Shown here: positions 9,079-16,348 of the stretch, piece after piece
Layout: every line of letters starts with the position of its first letter
Numbering within the stretch: position 1 is the first letter of the stretch
Source: Rossellomorea pakistanensis
GTDB lineage: Bacteria > Bacillota > Bacilli > Bacillales > Bacillaceae_B
Length of the DNA: 64,000 nucleotides
Assembly (NCBI RefSeq): GCF_016908495.1
Contig: NZ_JAFBDZ010000003.1
Location: 124,001 to 188,000 of the forward strand
Direction of reading: 5' to 3'
The notes under the pieces: model-generated
Databases searched by the model: none
What the model was told of the DNA's origin: nothing
The model's input: the letters and a program-made list of their open reading frames with translations, nothing else
Program-made: the position numbers and the translations under genes

Positions 9079-9315
9079 TAAAAATCGCCTCCGTTTTAGA
9101 CGACAATGTCAATATATATGCTTACGCTTTACATACTTTACGATGAAGTGTAAAAAAAATCAATAGGAAAACAAAGATTCTTTGTAAAAAAAATGTGAAG
9201 GTTGATAAGGAAAAAGAAATACAAATAATTTTCAATATTTAAAAGAAAAAATTATCCAAAGCAGTCATCCTTTGATGGTCTGCCTTGACGCATGAAGGTA
9301 ATATGTAATAAATGA

Positions 9316-9343
9316 AGTTGTACAAGGCGCTTGCGCTTTTCTT
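9316..9343 (+). repeat. Palindromic repeat remnant
   Basis: Only the right outer arm of the 124-bp family remains (GTTGTACAAGGCGCTTGCGC, then TTTTCTT). The 310-bp gap around it (9079-9388) has nothing else clear except a promoter-like pair: TTGCGC at 9331-9336, inside this remnant, and TACAAT at 9355-9360 with 18-bp spacing, pointing at yhaI. Confidence 0.6.
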
Positions 9344-9388
9344 GTTGACCTCTGTACAATAGGAGAAGAGGTTTTAATAGCAGGAAAT

Positions 9389-9730
9389 GTGGGGTTTGGA
9401 ATGCAGGAACTTTTAAAAAGGATCGAAAAAATAGAATATCATCATTCACTACTTATGGAAATCGTAAGTAAAGAAGAATTTAGCTTTTATCGACTTGTAA
9501 TGGAGAGAGACTTATCTCAGAAAGAAGTTGAGGATTTTTATTCGTTATGTGAAAAATTGAACAAGAAATCGAAAGAGCAAAAAGCGGAAGGGTTTGTTTT
9601 TTTTGCTCCGCTTTTTCAAGAATTCACCTTAAATTTACATCCCAAGCTTCAACCAAAAGAGGTAATTGAAAGCTGTATAAAGCAAAACGTATACTTAGAA
9701 TTGATGATTCATCTCAGAAGAAATCTTTAA
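9389..9730 (+). CDS. yhaI: YhaI, DUF1878 helical protein
   Basis: A 113-residue soluble, mostly helical protein. The pattern RIEKIEYHHSLL, FYRLVMERDLS, CEKLNKKSKEQKAEGF and CIKQNVYLELM fits YhaI (DUF1878), a family with a solved B. subtilis structure but no known function. The start is uncertain: GTG at 9389 follows CAGGAAAT, while an in-frame ATG at 9401 gives MQELLKRIEK and matches the family N-terminus better. It is convergent with hpr, the stop codons being separated by one base and with no terminator between. Confidence 0.85.
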   Translation: MGFGMQELLKRIEKIEYHHSLLMEIVSKEEFSFYRLVMERDLSQKEVEDFYSLCEKLNKKSKEQKAEGFVFFAPLFQEFTLNLHPKLQPKEVIESCIKQNVYLELMIHLRRNL

Positions 9731-9731
9731 A

Positions 9732-10307
9732 CTATGCAAGCTCTTCATCGTCTTCATTAATCTTTTGAAGCTTACCTTCCTCTTCTGTAAATTCATTTTT
9801 AATATTGTGGAAGGATCTTTCGAATATTTCCATAAAGTCATTTCCGTAAATATTCTTCACTACTGCCATCATTTCAATCATTTCAGGGAAACGGCCATAT
9901 AATTCCCTTAGTGGACCAACACCCTGAAATATTGAATGTTTTTCTGGATCATAGTTTTTCATCAGCTCTAATAATACGTTTTCACCTTTATCCGTTAATT
10001 GAATGTAAGTGTTCCGCTTATCATTCTCTCTTTTTGAGAATTGAAGCAATTCTCTTTCTTCTAACTTCTTAGAAAAATTAAATGCAGTTGATACATGCAT
10101 GACCCCAAATTTTGCTACGTCAGAAATAGAAGCCCCTTTAAGATGGTAAGCAATCCACAAGATATGATGCTCATTGATGTTTAAATCAAATGGTTTAATC
10201 CATTGCTGCCAATCTTTCTCAATGGCTTTCCAAAGAGCTTTACTCAATTGTGCCATCCTCTGACTAAATAGCATGGCTTCTTTCATTGAAAATTCTCTTT
10301 CGTCCAT
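9732..10307 (-). CDS. hpr: Transition-state regulator Hpr (ScoC), MarR family
   Basis: A 191-residue MarR-type repressor. The winged helix region ([20 protein letters not shown], then [20 protein letters not shown]) matches Hpr/ScoC of Bacillus almost word for word. In B. subtilis it represses protease, sporulation and motility genes during the transition from growth to stationary phase. The C-terminal region carries the family's dimerising extension and an acidic tail. The ATG at 10307 has AGGTG six bases upstream; a GTG at 10316 is less likely. It lies beside yhaI and yhaH as in B. subtilis. Confidence 0.95.
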   Translation of the reverse strand: MDEREFSMKEAMLFSQRMAQLSKALWKAIEKDWQQWIKPFDLNINEHHILWIAYHLKGASISDVAKFGVMHVSTAFNFSKKLEERELLQFSKRENDKRNTYIQLTDKGENVLLELMKNYDPEKHSIFQGVGPLRELYGRFPEMIEMMAVVKNIYGNDFMEIFERSFHNIKNEFTEEEGKLQKINEDDEELA

Positions 10308-10507
10308 CCCATTCACCTACTTTGTTATCCGTATTTCTATCAAAAAAAAATATTCTGTTAGAGTACATAATGAAAAATATTAGCACCTAGAAGAAAAAAT
10401 GACTCACTATTATTATGCCAATAAAGTAAAAATTAATAAAGGTCTAAATTGACAAAATTTTTAGAAAGGTAGTATTTATGTAAAAAAAGAGGGGGACCAA
10501 TTTAATA

Positions 10508-10602
10508 AAGTGTTAAGAATTACAAATTGAAAATATAGAATATCCTGAGGCTGCCTCTATATTTCAATGGAATAAGTAGTTCGAACACTTTGTTGATCCA
10601 CC
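10508..10602. other. Long inverted repeat between hpr and yhaH
   Basis: The outer arms AAAGTGTT and AACACTTT enclose inner arms ATTGAAAATATAG and CTATATTTCAAT, with a small GAGGCTGCCTC palindrome near the tip. On the plus strand TTGACA (10450-10455) and TATTTA lie about 60 bp upstream with 18-bp spacing, so a transcript reading into it is possible. Neither strand has a convincing gene in this 300-bp gap (10308-10615). Confidence 0.45.
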
Positions 10603-10615
10603 TATTTCAGGTTGT

Positions 10616-10984
10616 TCAAGTGCGTCCTCCGTCTTTATTTAAATTTTGTTCAAGTTCTTCAATCGTTTTTTGAATTTCTTTAATTTCATTCTGAATATGA
10701 TATTTGTTGGAATTGATCGAAGATTGCCACTGTTGAACCGTGCTTTTAATGTCAGTTATAAGCTGTGTAACAGTTTCCTTCCCATCCATTGTTAAATCTT
10801 TTATTGAAGCTTTTAAATCATTTAAATTGACTTTAATGTCGTTAAATGCAATTTTCCATTCATCTTTTGTTTCCTTCATGTTTTCCCTTAGCTCTTTACC
10901 TGATGAAGGGGTAGAGAATAGAGTTGAAGCTGCTCCAATTGCCGCTCCAATTAAAAGCCCATATCCAAAGGATTTTAAATTCAT
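10616..10984 (-). CDS. yhaH: YhaH, YtxH-domain protein
   Basis: A 122-residue protein. An N-terminal glycine-rich membrane segment (YGLLIGAAIGAASTLF) is followed by TPSSGKELRENMKE, the YtxH-domain signature, and a long amphipathic or coiled-coil helix to the end. YtxH proteins are general-stress or envelope-associated proteins of unknown action. The ATG at 10984 has AAGAGGTG six bases upstream; the GTG at 10993 lies within that site. It is transcribed in the same direction as hpr and is separated from it by an inverted-repeat region. Confidence 0.85.
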   Translation of the reverse strand: MNLKSFGYGLLIGAAIGAASTLFSTPSSGKELRENMKETKDEWKIAFNDIKVNLNDLKASIKDLTMDGKETVTQLITDIKSTVQQWQSSINSNKYHIQNEIKEIQKTIEELEQNLNKDGGRT

Positions 10985-11166
10985 CGTTTTCACCTCTTAT
11001 TAGTCTCTTAATAATATATCTTCTACATTCCACCGTAAATTCCCTTTACCCTATTTACTATATGAGTAATCTGACCTTTCATATCCCTATTTTCCTTTGC
11101 ATAGTATAGTAATAAACCATTTGAAATTCTCGTGGGTTGAAAATGATAGGGAGAAGGGGTGGAGAA

Positions 11167-11361
11167 GTGGATGGCATTATTTTTGGTTTATTTGCCTTAA
11201 GTATTATTTTATTTTTCGGAATGGCACATTATTTACTATCTTTGAAAAAAACAGGAGTATATCCACCTAAAAATATATTAAAAAAGCGTGCAGGTGTTCT
11301 TGGAATTAGTGGGGGAATATCGCTTTTTTTGGCAATATTGCTTTTAGTTATAACACATTAA
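11167..11361 (+). CDS. Small two-helix membrane protein, unknown
   Basis: A 64-residue protein beginning VDGIIFGLFALSIILFFG. It has a basic loop (LKKTGVYPPKNILKKR) between two membrane helices. The GTG at 11167 follows AAGGGGTGGAGAA; an in-frame TTG at 11137 would add ten residues but has no ribosome site. I do not recognise the family. It is convergent with trpP and ends before a shared terminator. Confidence 0.65.
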   Translation: MDGIIFGLFALSIILFFGMAHYLLSLKKTGVYPPKNILKKRAGVLGISGGISLFLAILLLVITH

Positions 11362-11453
11362 AAAAGGATAAATAAAGTAAGTCAATTATAGATTTAAAGA
11401 CCTTATCTTAAAATGCTTGATCGTAAGTTTTTTTCTATACAAAAAGCGTACCA

Positions 11454-11487
11454 AAAAAGGAACCCTGGTATTTTGGGTTCCTTTTTC
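11454..11487. terminator. Bidirectional terminator downstream of trpP
   Basis: AAAAAGGAACCC pairs with GGGTTCCTTTTT around a 9-nt loop, with A- and T-runs on the two sides. It serves trpP (minus) and the small gene at 11167 (plus). Confidence 0.85.
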
Positions 11488-11492
11488 ATTAT

Positions 11493-12023
11493 TTAAGCGC
11501 TTTGAGATATATTCTTTTGAAAGCTCGTTCTCTTTAAAATCGATTGAACGATTGGATAAACAATAAACATTGCACCTGTATTAACGACAGTTGCAGGTAA
11601 CACGACTGCCACAAATAATCCAACAAATGCTCCTGGCAGGCCAACAATAAAATAGGCTGAAGCTAAAAATATAACTCCAGAAATGATCGTTCCTGCAGCA
11701 GTTAATACAGCAGTTCCAAGGACTGATTTATTCATTTTCTTGGTTAAAAGGAATATTCCATAAAAGGCAAACGCAGTAAGCGGCTTGTCAATTAAATTTG
11801 GAATGAATCCTCCCGGAAATTGTGTTGTAATTCCAGATATGATTCCAGTTACGAATCCAAGTAATAATACATTTTTCTTATCTGGGAATAAAACAATGCC
11901 TAGAAACATCATGGTTAACATCATGTCAGGTTTCATTCCTAAAAATATTCCTGGAATGACAGCATGAAGTGCTGCACCTATACCCACTAATAAGGAAAGG
12001 GCTACTAACGTCTTTGTATTCAT
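11493..12023 (-). CDS. trpP: Tryptophan transporter TrpP
   Basis: A 176-residue integral membrane protein with about five helices. The N-terminus (LVALSLLVGIGAALH, then PGIFLGMKPDMMLTMMF) and the PGGFIPNLIDKPLTA loop match TrpP (YhaG), the Bacillus tryptophan-specific importer and likely an ECF-type S component. Placement between yhaH and hit agrees with B. subtilis, although serC is absent here. The start is fixed by the regulatory leader: a run of NAG triplets, a TRAP-binding site, ends three bases before the ATG. Tryptophan should therefore repress its translation. Confidence 0.95.
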   Translation of the reverse strand: MNTKTLVALSLLVGIGAALHAVIPGIFLGMKPDMMLTMMFLGIVLFPDKKNVLLLGFVTGIISGITTQFPGGFIPNLIDKPLTAFAFYGIFLLTKKMNKSVLGTAVLTAAGTIISGVIFLASAYFIVGLPGAFVGLFVAVVLPATVVNTGAMFIVYPIVQSILKRTSFQKNISQSA

Positions 12024-12026
12024 TTT

Positions 12027-12059
12027 CTCATCTCTCCTCAGCTAATCTTATCTGATCTA
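12027..12059 (-). promoter_or_regulatory. TRAP (MtrB) binding site over the trpP ribosome site
   Basis: Reading toward trpP there are seven NAG triplets (TAG, CAG, AAG, TAG, GAG, GAG, GAG), each separated by exactly two bases, the last ending three bases before the ATG. TRAP wraps (G/U)AG repeats with 2-3 nt spacing when tryptophan is bound. Here the last three triplets contain the Shine-Dalgarno sequence, so TRAP binding would block ribosome access, as known for B. subtilis trpP. Confidence 0.9.
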
Positions 12060-12088
12060 TTTCCCAGCGTGTCCTATGACCGCTAGCG

Positions 12089-12105
12089 AAATTTATAAGT
12101 AGTAT
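12089..12105 (-). promoter_or_regulatory. Candidate trpP promoter (extended -10)
   Basis: On the minus strand TGTTATACT forms a TGN-TATACT extended -10 box some 70 bases upstream of the trpP start. The -35 region is weak, as is common with extended -10 promoters. Confidence 0.5.
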
Positions 12106-12146
12106 AACATAGTGGTCAAGCGATTATAAAGTGATACTTTCTTCCA

Positions 12147-12566
12147 TTAAATATGCTGAGAGATGCTTTGCGAAATATCTTGAAGATCCTCAGGAGTATA
12201 TTGGTCATTATTCGTTTTCCAAACTGATCCAAATCCATCACCATGTCCATAGCGAGGGATGATATGTAAGTGAAAATGGAAAACAGATTGTCCAGCTAAT
12301 TCACCATTATTATTTAACAAATTTAAACCAATTGGATTAAATTCAGTTTTCATTGCATTTGTTATTTTCGGAATCACCGAGAAGAGGTGAGAGGCAATTT
12401 CTGGTGTCAATTCATAAACATTTTCCTTATGAACTTTCGGTATCACTAGTGTATGCCCTTTTGTCACTTGACTAATATCTAGAAACGCAAGAACATGTTC
12501 ATCTTCATAGACCTTAGATGCAGGAATTTCTCCATCAATAATTTTACAGAAAATACAGTCACTCAT
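12147..12566 (-). CDS. hit: HIT-family nucleotide hydrolase Hit
   Basis: A 139-residue protein. An N-terminal zinc-type CIFCKII motif and the histidine triad HFHLHIIPRY identify an HIT protein of the HINT branch, which hydrolyses AMP-linked substrates. VYEDEHVLAFLDISQVTKGHTLVIPK matches Bacillus Hit closely. The ATG at 12566 has GGAG ten bases upstream; a GTG at 12575 overlaps that site and is less likely. It is divergent from ecsA and preceded by a separately terminated structured unit. Confidence 0.95.
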   Translation of the reverse strand: MSDCIFCKIIDGEIPASKVYEDEHVLAFLDISQVTKGHTLVIPKVHKENVYELTPEIASHLFSVIPKITNAMKTEFNPIGLNLLNNNGELAGQSVFHFHLHIIPRYGHGDGFGSVWKTNNDQYTPEDLQDISQSISQHI

Positions 12567-12654
12567 CTTGATCACACTCCAACAATATTTTTTCGTATTT
12601 TATCATAATGAGGGGAAAAATGGAAAGAAGAAGGGCTATAGTGAATACTACTAA

Positions 12655-12700
12655 CAGCTAAAAGAAAGAGAGACAGGATATCGTAGGAATCCTGTCTCTC
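12655..12700 (-). terminator. Minus-strand terminator upstream of hit
   Basis: A perfect 11-bp stem (GAGAGACAGGA with TCCTGTCTCTC) is followed on the minus strand only by TTTCTTTT. It ends a transcript coming from the 12.7-13.05 kb repeat unit, not from ecs, and lies about 90 bp before hit. Confidence 0.85.
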
Positions 12701-13045
12701 CATGAAGGGGTTAAAAGGGTTTAATTAATCGACTGCATTCTCTTTAATAAACACCTCATTATCTATAATTTAGAAATGTTAGTGTATACAAGATAATAAA
12801 ACAGCATGACCTTTGTTCAAAGTGACCATCCCCTTTTTCTTATTGGATTAAACCATTAAGAAGTTGTCGACGATCTGTCTTGGACAAACACCTCATTTAT
12901 TTTTATAGTAAAAGAAGTGTTAGGATGTCATAACTGATGCAATGATCATCCCCTATTTTTTAACGCAAATGGATAAATCGGTCCCGGTCTTTAACAACCA
13001 CCCCGTTTTTAATATTTGCTGTCCCCTTCCTTAACTATCATGCCA
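12701..13045 (-). ncRNA. Repeat-built structured transcript or mini-ORF array
   Basis: On the minus strand two motifs alternate about three times. Motif A contains GGGGATG (starts near 12949 and 12829; a GGCATG relative at 13041) and folds into a hairpin, for example GGATG..TCAT with ATGA.CATCC. Motif B has AACAYTTC pairing with GAGGTGTT (near 12891 and 12754; a diverged copy near 13001), with one C-to-T change kept as a G-U pair. Each motif places a G-rich sequence at an ATG or GTG that opens a frame of 9-18 codons. A strong minus-strand terminator follows. Whether it is a small RNA, a leader peptide series or a hit leader cannot be decided. I see no matching known family. Confidence 0.45.
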
Positions 13046-13201
13046 CCTTATCAGGTATTTATGATTTGTAAAATAAGGAAAAGAAATCAGTTAAAAAATG
13101 TGATTCGCTTTCATTTCTGATAAAATATTTATAGAGGAGAATCGGTTTAAGAAGGAGAAAAAGGTAAGCAAGAAACTTATGAAATAGAAAGGACGTTGCA
13201 T

Positions 13202-13942
13202 GTGTCATTATTACAGATTGAAAACCTCACTGGCGGCTATACACGTAAGCCGGTTTTAAAAGATATTTCTTTTAGTATTCATTCGAATCAAATTGTTGGA
13301 CTTATTGGTTTAAATGGTGCTGGGAAAAGTACAACAATTAAACATATCATAGGGTTAATGGAACCAAAGGGTGGAAAGATCAAAATTAACGGAAAAGAAC
13401 TACATAACAGCCCTGATGACTATCGAAAACAGTTCTCTTACATACCTGAAACTCCTATCCTTTATGATGAATTGACATTAGAGGAGCACCTAAAATTAAC
13501 GGCTATGGCTTATGGTGTGGATGAAGCAACATATAAAGAGCGAATTCCTTTTCTTCTCAAGGAATTTAGAATGGAGAAGAAGTTGAAATGGTTTCCTGCT
13601 CATTTCTCCAAAGGAATGAAACAAAAAGTGATGATTATGTGCGCGTTTTTAGTGAAGCCTAGTCTCTACATCATTGATGAACCTTTTGTCGGTCTCGATC
13701 CATTAGGAATTCAATCACTATTAAATTGGATGCAGGAAATGAAAAATAAAGGTGCAGGAATCTTAATGTCCACGCATATTTTAGCGACAGCCGAAAGATA
13801 CTGTGATGCATTTATTATTTTACATGAAGGAAAAATTCGTGCGACAGGAACATTGACAGAGCTGAGAGATGAATTTAATATGCCGAATGCAACGCTTGAT
13901 GACATCTATATTCAGCTAACAAAGGAAGAAGATCAATCATGA
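13202..13942 (+). CDS. ecsA: ABC transporter ATPase EcsA
   Basis: A 246-residue ABC ATPase. Walker A is GLNGAGKST, the signature region is FSKGMKQKVM, and Walker B is LYIIDEPFVGLD, followed by the switch His in STHILA. It matches EcsA of B. subtilis almost throughout, including IPETPILYDELTLEEHL. The Ecs exporter supports protein secretion, sporulation and competence, apparently through the RasP protease. The GTG at 13202 (MSLLQIENLTGGY) follows AAAGGACGTTGCAT. Its stop overlaps the ecsB start, so the genes are translationally coupled. Confidence 0.95.
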   Translation: MSLLQIENLTGGYTRKPVLKDISFSIHSNQIVGLIGLNGAGKSTTIKHIIGLMEPKGGKIKINGKELHNSPDDYRKQFSYIPETPILYDELTLEEHLKLTAMAYGVDEATYKERIPFLLKEFRMEKKLKWFPAHFSKGMKQKVMIMCAFLVKPSLYIIDEPFVGLDPLGIQSLLNWMQEMKNKGAGILMSTHILATAERYCDAFIILHEGKIRATGTLTELRDEFNMPNATLDDIYIQLTKEEDQS

Positions 13943-15168
13943 ACAATGTTGATATGATTTGGAAGAAAAGGCTCGTTGAATACAATCAGGAGCTAAGAAA
14001 ATATTTAAGGTATATGTTTAATGATCATTTATTATTTGTTTTAATTTTTGCTCTTGGCGGAGGAGCCTATACATATAATCAATGGGTTCAAACGTTAGAC
14101 AAGGATTTTCCTGCTGCCCTTATTATGGCGATTTGCCTCGCCATCTTAGTGAGCTTGAGTCCGATCTATACCTTTTTAAGGGAAGCAGATGCAGTTTATT
14201 TACTTCCACTAGAACAAAAGATGAATCAATATTTTCAAAAAAGTGTTTGGATCAGTTTGCTTTTTCAATCCTATACATTATTAATCGTTTTGGCTGCCTT
14301 TATGCCTATGTATGTGAAGGTAACAGGGGAGGGATTTTCGACCTTTTTTAAATGGCTGCTCCTTTTAATTATTCTTAAAGGCTGGAATTTATTTGTAAAA
14401 TGGTCGATTTTGAAAAACCAAGAGAAAGAAGTCCATACAGTTGACTTCATTATTAGACTGCTTTTGAATGGAGTTCTCTTATACTTTTTGTTTAACGATG
14501 CTGATATTTGGATAAGCGGCATAACAATGGTTATTATGCTTGGTTATTTTATTTATTTTTATCGAGTTGGTATGAAAAAAAGCATTAAATGGGACCTTCT
14601 AATCTCTCTAGAAGAACAAAGAATGCTTCTCTTCTATCGCTTAGCCAATATGTTTACAGATGTTCCAAAGCTAAAAGGAAGAATCCACAGAAGAAAACTG
14701 TTAGACCCTGTTGTCAATCTTGTTTCATATGGTCAACCACAAACCTATAATTTTTTGTTCGTCCGCTCAATTATTCGTACAAGTGAATACTTTGGATTAA
14801 TTTTCCGGTTAACATCCGTATCCATTATATTAATGCTCGTCGTTGATTCACTATTATTTAGTTTATTTATTGCATTACTGTTTATTTATCTAACAGGCTT
14901 TCAGCTCCTCCCATTGTATAAAAGGTATGATATGAAAATCTGGACATCCATTTACCCCGTTTCTGAAAATATAAAAGAGAAATCGTTTCAGAACGTAGTT
15001 AAAGTGGTGTTATTAAGTCAATCCATCCTCATATCCCTTGGGTTTTGGATAAAAGGTGAATGGGCAGGAGGAGTCATATGCCTGTTCGTATCTGCTCTAT
15101 TTTCATTGTTGTTCTCTCATATGTATCTTCCTTCGAGAACAAAAAAATGGAAAACGAGTGAAAATTGA
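13939..15168 (+). CDS. ecsB: ABC transporter permease EcsB
   Basis: A 409-residue membrane protein with about eight to ten hydrophobic segments and a basic N-terminus (WKKRLVEYNQELRKYLRYM), the layout of EcsB. Its ATG overlaps the ecsA stop (ATGA). It forms the membrane channel of the Ecs exporter with EcsA; the substrate is not established, and links to peptide export and RasP activity are from B. subtilis work. The central loop (KLKGRIHRRKLLDP) is characteristic of the family. Confidence 0.9.
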   Translation: MNNVDMIWKKRLVEYNQELRKYLRYMFNDHLLFVLIFALGGGAYTYNQWVQTLDKDFPAALIMAICLAILVSLSPIYTFLREADAVYLLPLEQKMNQYFQKSVWISLLFQSYTLLIVLAAFMPMYVKVTGEGFSTFFKWLLLLIILKGWNLFVKWSILKNQEKEVHTVDFIIRLLLNGVLLYFLFNDADIWISGITMVIMLGYFIYFYRVGMKKSIKWDLLISLEEQRMLLFYRLANMFTDVPKLKGRIHRRKLLDPVVNLVSYGQPQTYNFLFVRSIIRTSEYFGLIFRLTSVSIILMLVVDSLLFSLFIALLFIYLTGFQLLPLYKRYDMKIWTSIYPVSENIKEKSFQNVVKVVLLSQSILISLGFWIKGEWAGGVICLFVSALFSLLFSHMYLPSRTKKWKTSEN

Positions 15169-15224
15169 AACTATCGGTCGTTTTATCCGTATGATTAGTG
15201 TAAGACATTAATATAAAGGGCAGG

Positions 15225-15947
15225 ATGCGTATGGATTCTTTTGAGAAAGTAGCGAAGGGTGAACTTGAGGTATGGAAAAGAAAGTTACTGAAAAGATCGG
15301 GAATTTTGAATCGTGTGACCAAGAAAGCTCAAATCAAAATGAACAAAATCATTCCAGAAAAAGTTCATAATGTGATAACTGATAGTATCAAAAATATGGT
15401 GAAGGTGACTTTAACAGGATCCAAAATAACGTTAAAGCAAAATCTCAATGTGCCATCGACATTACAAGAAAAAGAAGAACTAATGAAAGAAAGACTTGAT
15501 GTCTACCGGAAGACTGCGACAATTGAGGGGGCAGGAACAGGTGCTGGCGGGATAATGCTTGGGTTAGCAGATTTTCCGTTGCTATTATCTATTAAAATGA
15601 AATACTTGTTTGAAGCCTCCACAATCCAAGGTTATGATGTTAAACAATATGAAGAGAGGCTCTTTATTCTTCATATATTCCAATTGGCGTTTTCAAGCGA
15701 TGAACACCGACAAGAAATCTTAGCGATCATGGAGAATTGGAACAATGAAGTAGAGCGGTTAAAAGATATGGATTGGAGAAAGTTTCAGCAGGAGTATAGA
15801 GACTATATCGATTTTGTCAAAATGCTGCAATTGGTTCCTGGTATCGGGGCGGTAGTGGGGGCTTATGCAAATTATCAATTATTAGATCAATTAGGAGAGA
15901 CCGCGAAATTTGCCTATCGAATTAGATATTTTGGGAAGAGGGGATGA
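15225..15947 (+). CDS. ecsC: EcsC family protein
   Basis: A 240-residue protein. The central glycine-rich segment TIEGAGTGAGGIMLGLADFP and the C-terminal VPGIGAVVGAYANYQLLDQL are typical of EcsC, the third gene of the operon. The function is unknown. The start is ambiguous: ATG at 15225 or at 15231, both behind AAAGGGCAGG. A terminator stem begins inside the last codons. The 57-bp gap after ecsB has no separate strong promoter, so cotranscription is likely. Confidence 0.9.
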   Translation: MRMDSFEKVAKGELEVWKRKLLKRSGILNRVTKKAQIKMNKIIPEKVHNVITDSIKNMVKVTLTGSKITLKQNLNVPSTLQEKEELMKERLDVYRKTATIEGAGTGAGGIMLGLADFPLLLSIKMKYLFEASTIQGYDVKQYEERLFILHIFQLAFSSDEHRQEILAIMENWNNEVERLKDMDWRKFQQEYRDYIDFVKMLQLVPGIGAVVGAYANYQLLDQLGETAKFAYRIRYFGKRG

Positions 15948-15968
15948 CCGTACTGGTTATCCTTTTTT
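15942..15968 (+). terminator. Terminator of the ecs operon
   Basis: GGATGACC and GGTTATCC form the stem around GTACT, followed by six T residues; the stem includes the ecsC stop codon. Confidence 0.85.
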
Positions 15969-16017
15969 GTAGAATAGGTTTATTTGAGTCATGGAATAAT
16001 TATTCCGTTAAAAGCAG

Positions 16018-16150
16018 CTAAAATCCACAAAAGTAAAAATAAGGACCTCAAAAGGGTCGAATGGAGCCGTGAAAATCCGTAAAAGTAAAAATGAGGACCT
16101 CAAAAAGGTCAAATCAAACTAAAATCTGCAAAAACCTAAAAATGACGTCC
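16018..16150 (+). repeat. Three degenerate ~50-bp tandem repeats
   Basis: Units begin near 16018, 16070 and 16119 with the pattern AAAATCC.CAAAAGTAAAAAT followed by AGGACCTCAAAA.GGTC; the third unit decays after AAAATCTGCAAAAACC. No gene is visible in this intergenic stretch (15948-16348). Confidence 0.7.
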
Positions 16151-16230
16151 GACAATGCTCTTAGCATTACTTCTTCAAAGTACGTCGTATTTTTGGTTGA
16201 CAATTTTACGTACAAAATATGAACTTGATT

Positions 16231-16283
16231 AAAATATCCGCACAGATCACGCGTAATGGAGTGATTCAATGCGGATTATTTTG
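16231..16283 (-). terminator. Terminator of yhaA
   Basis: AAAATATCCGCA and TGCGGATTATTTT form a stem over a 27-nt loop that could itself pair partly. T-rich sequence follows on the minus strand. Confidence 0.6.
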
Positions 16284-16348
16284 ATCTTTTATTAGTTTCA
16301 CGAACTAAGGATACTCCACCGATTTCATTCCAGAGATTTTTCCAGGAG

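Noticed and set aside
12721-13060. C-rich plus-strand motifs read as a RoxS/FsrA-type small RNA
   Set aside because: No plus-strand terminator or promoter was found; the only terminator works on the minus strand, so the minus-strand reading is preferred.
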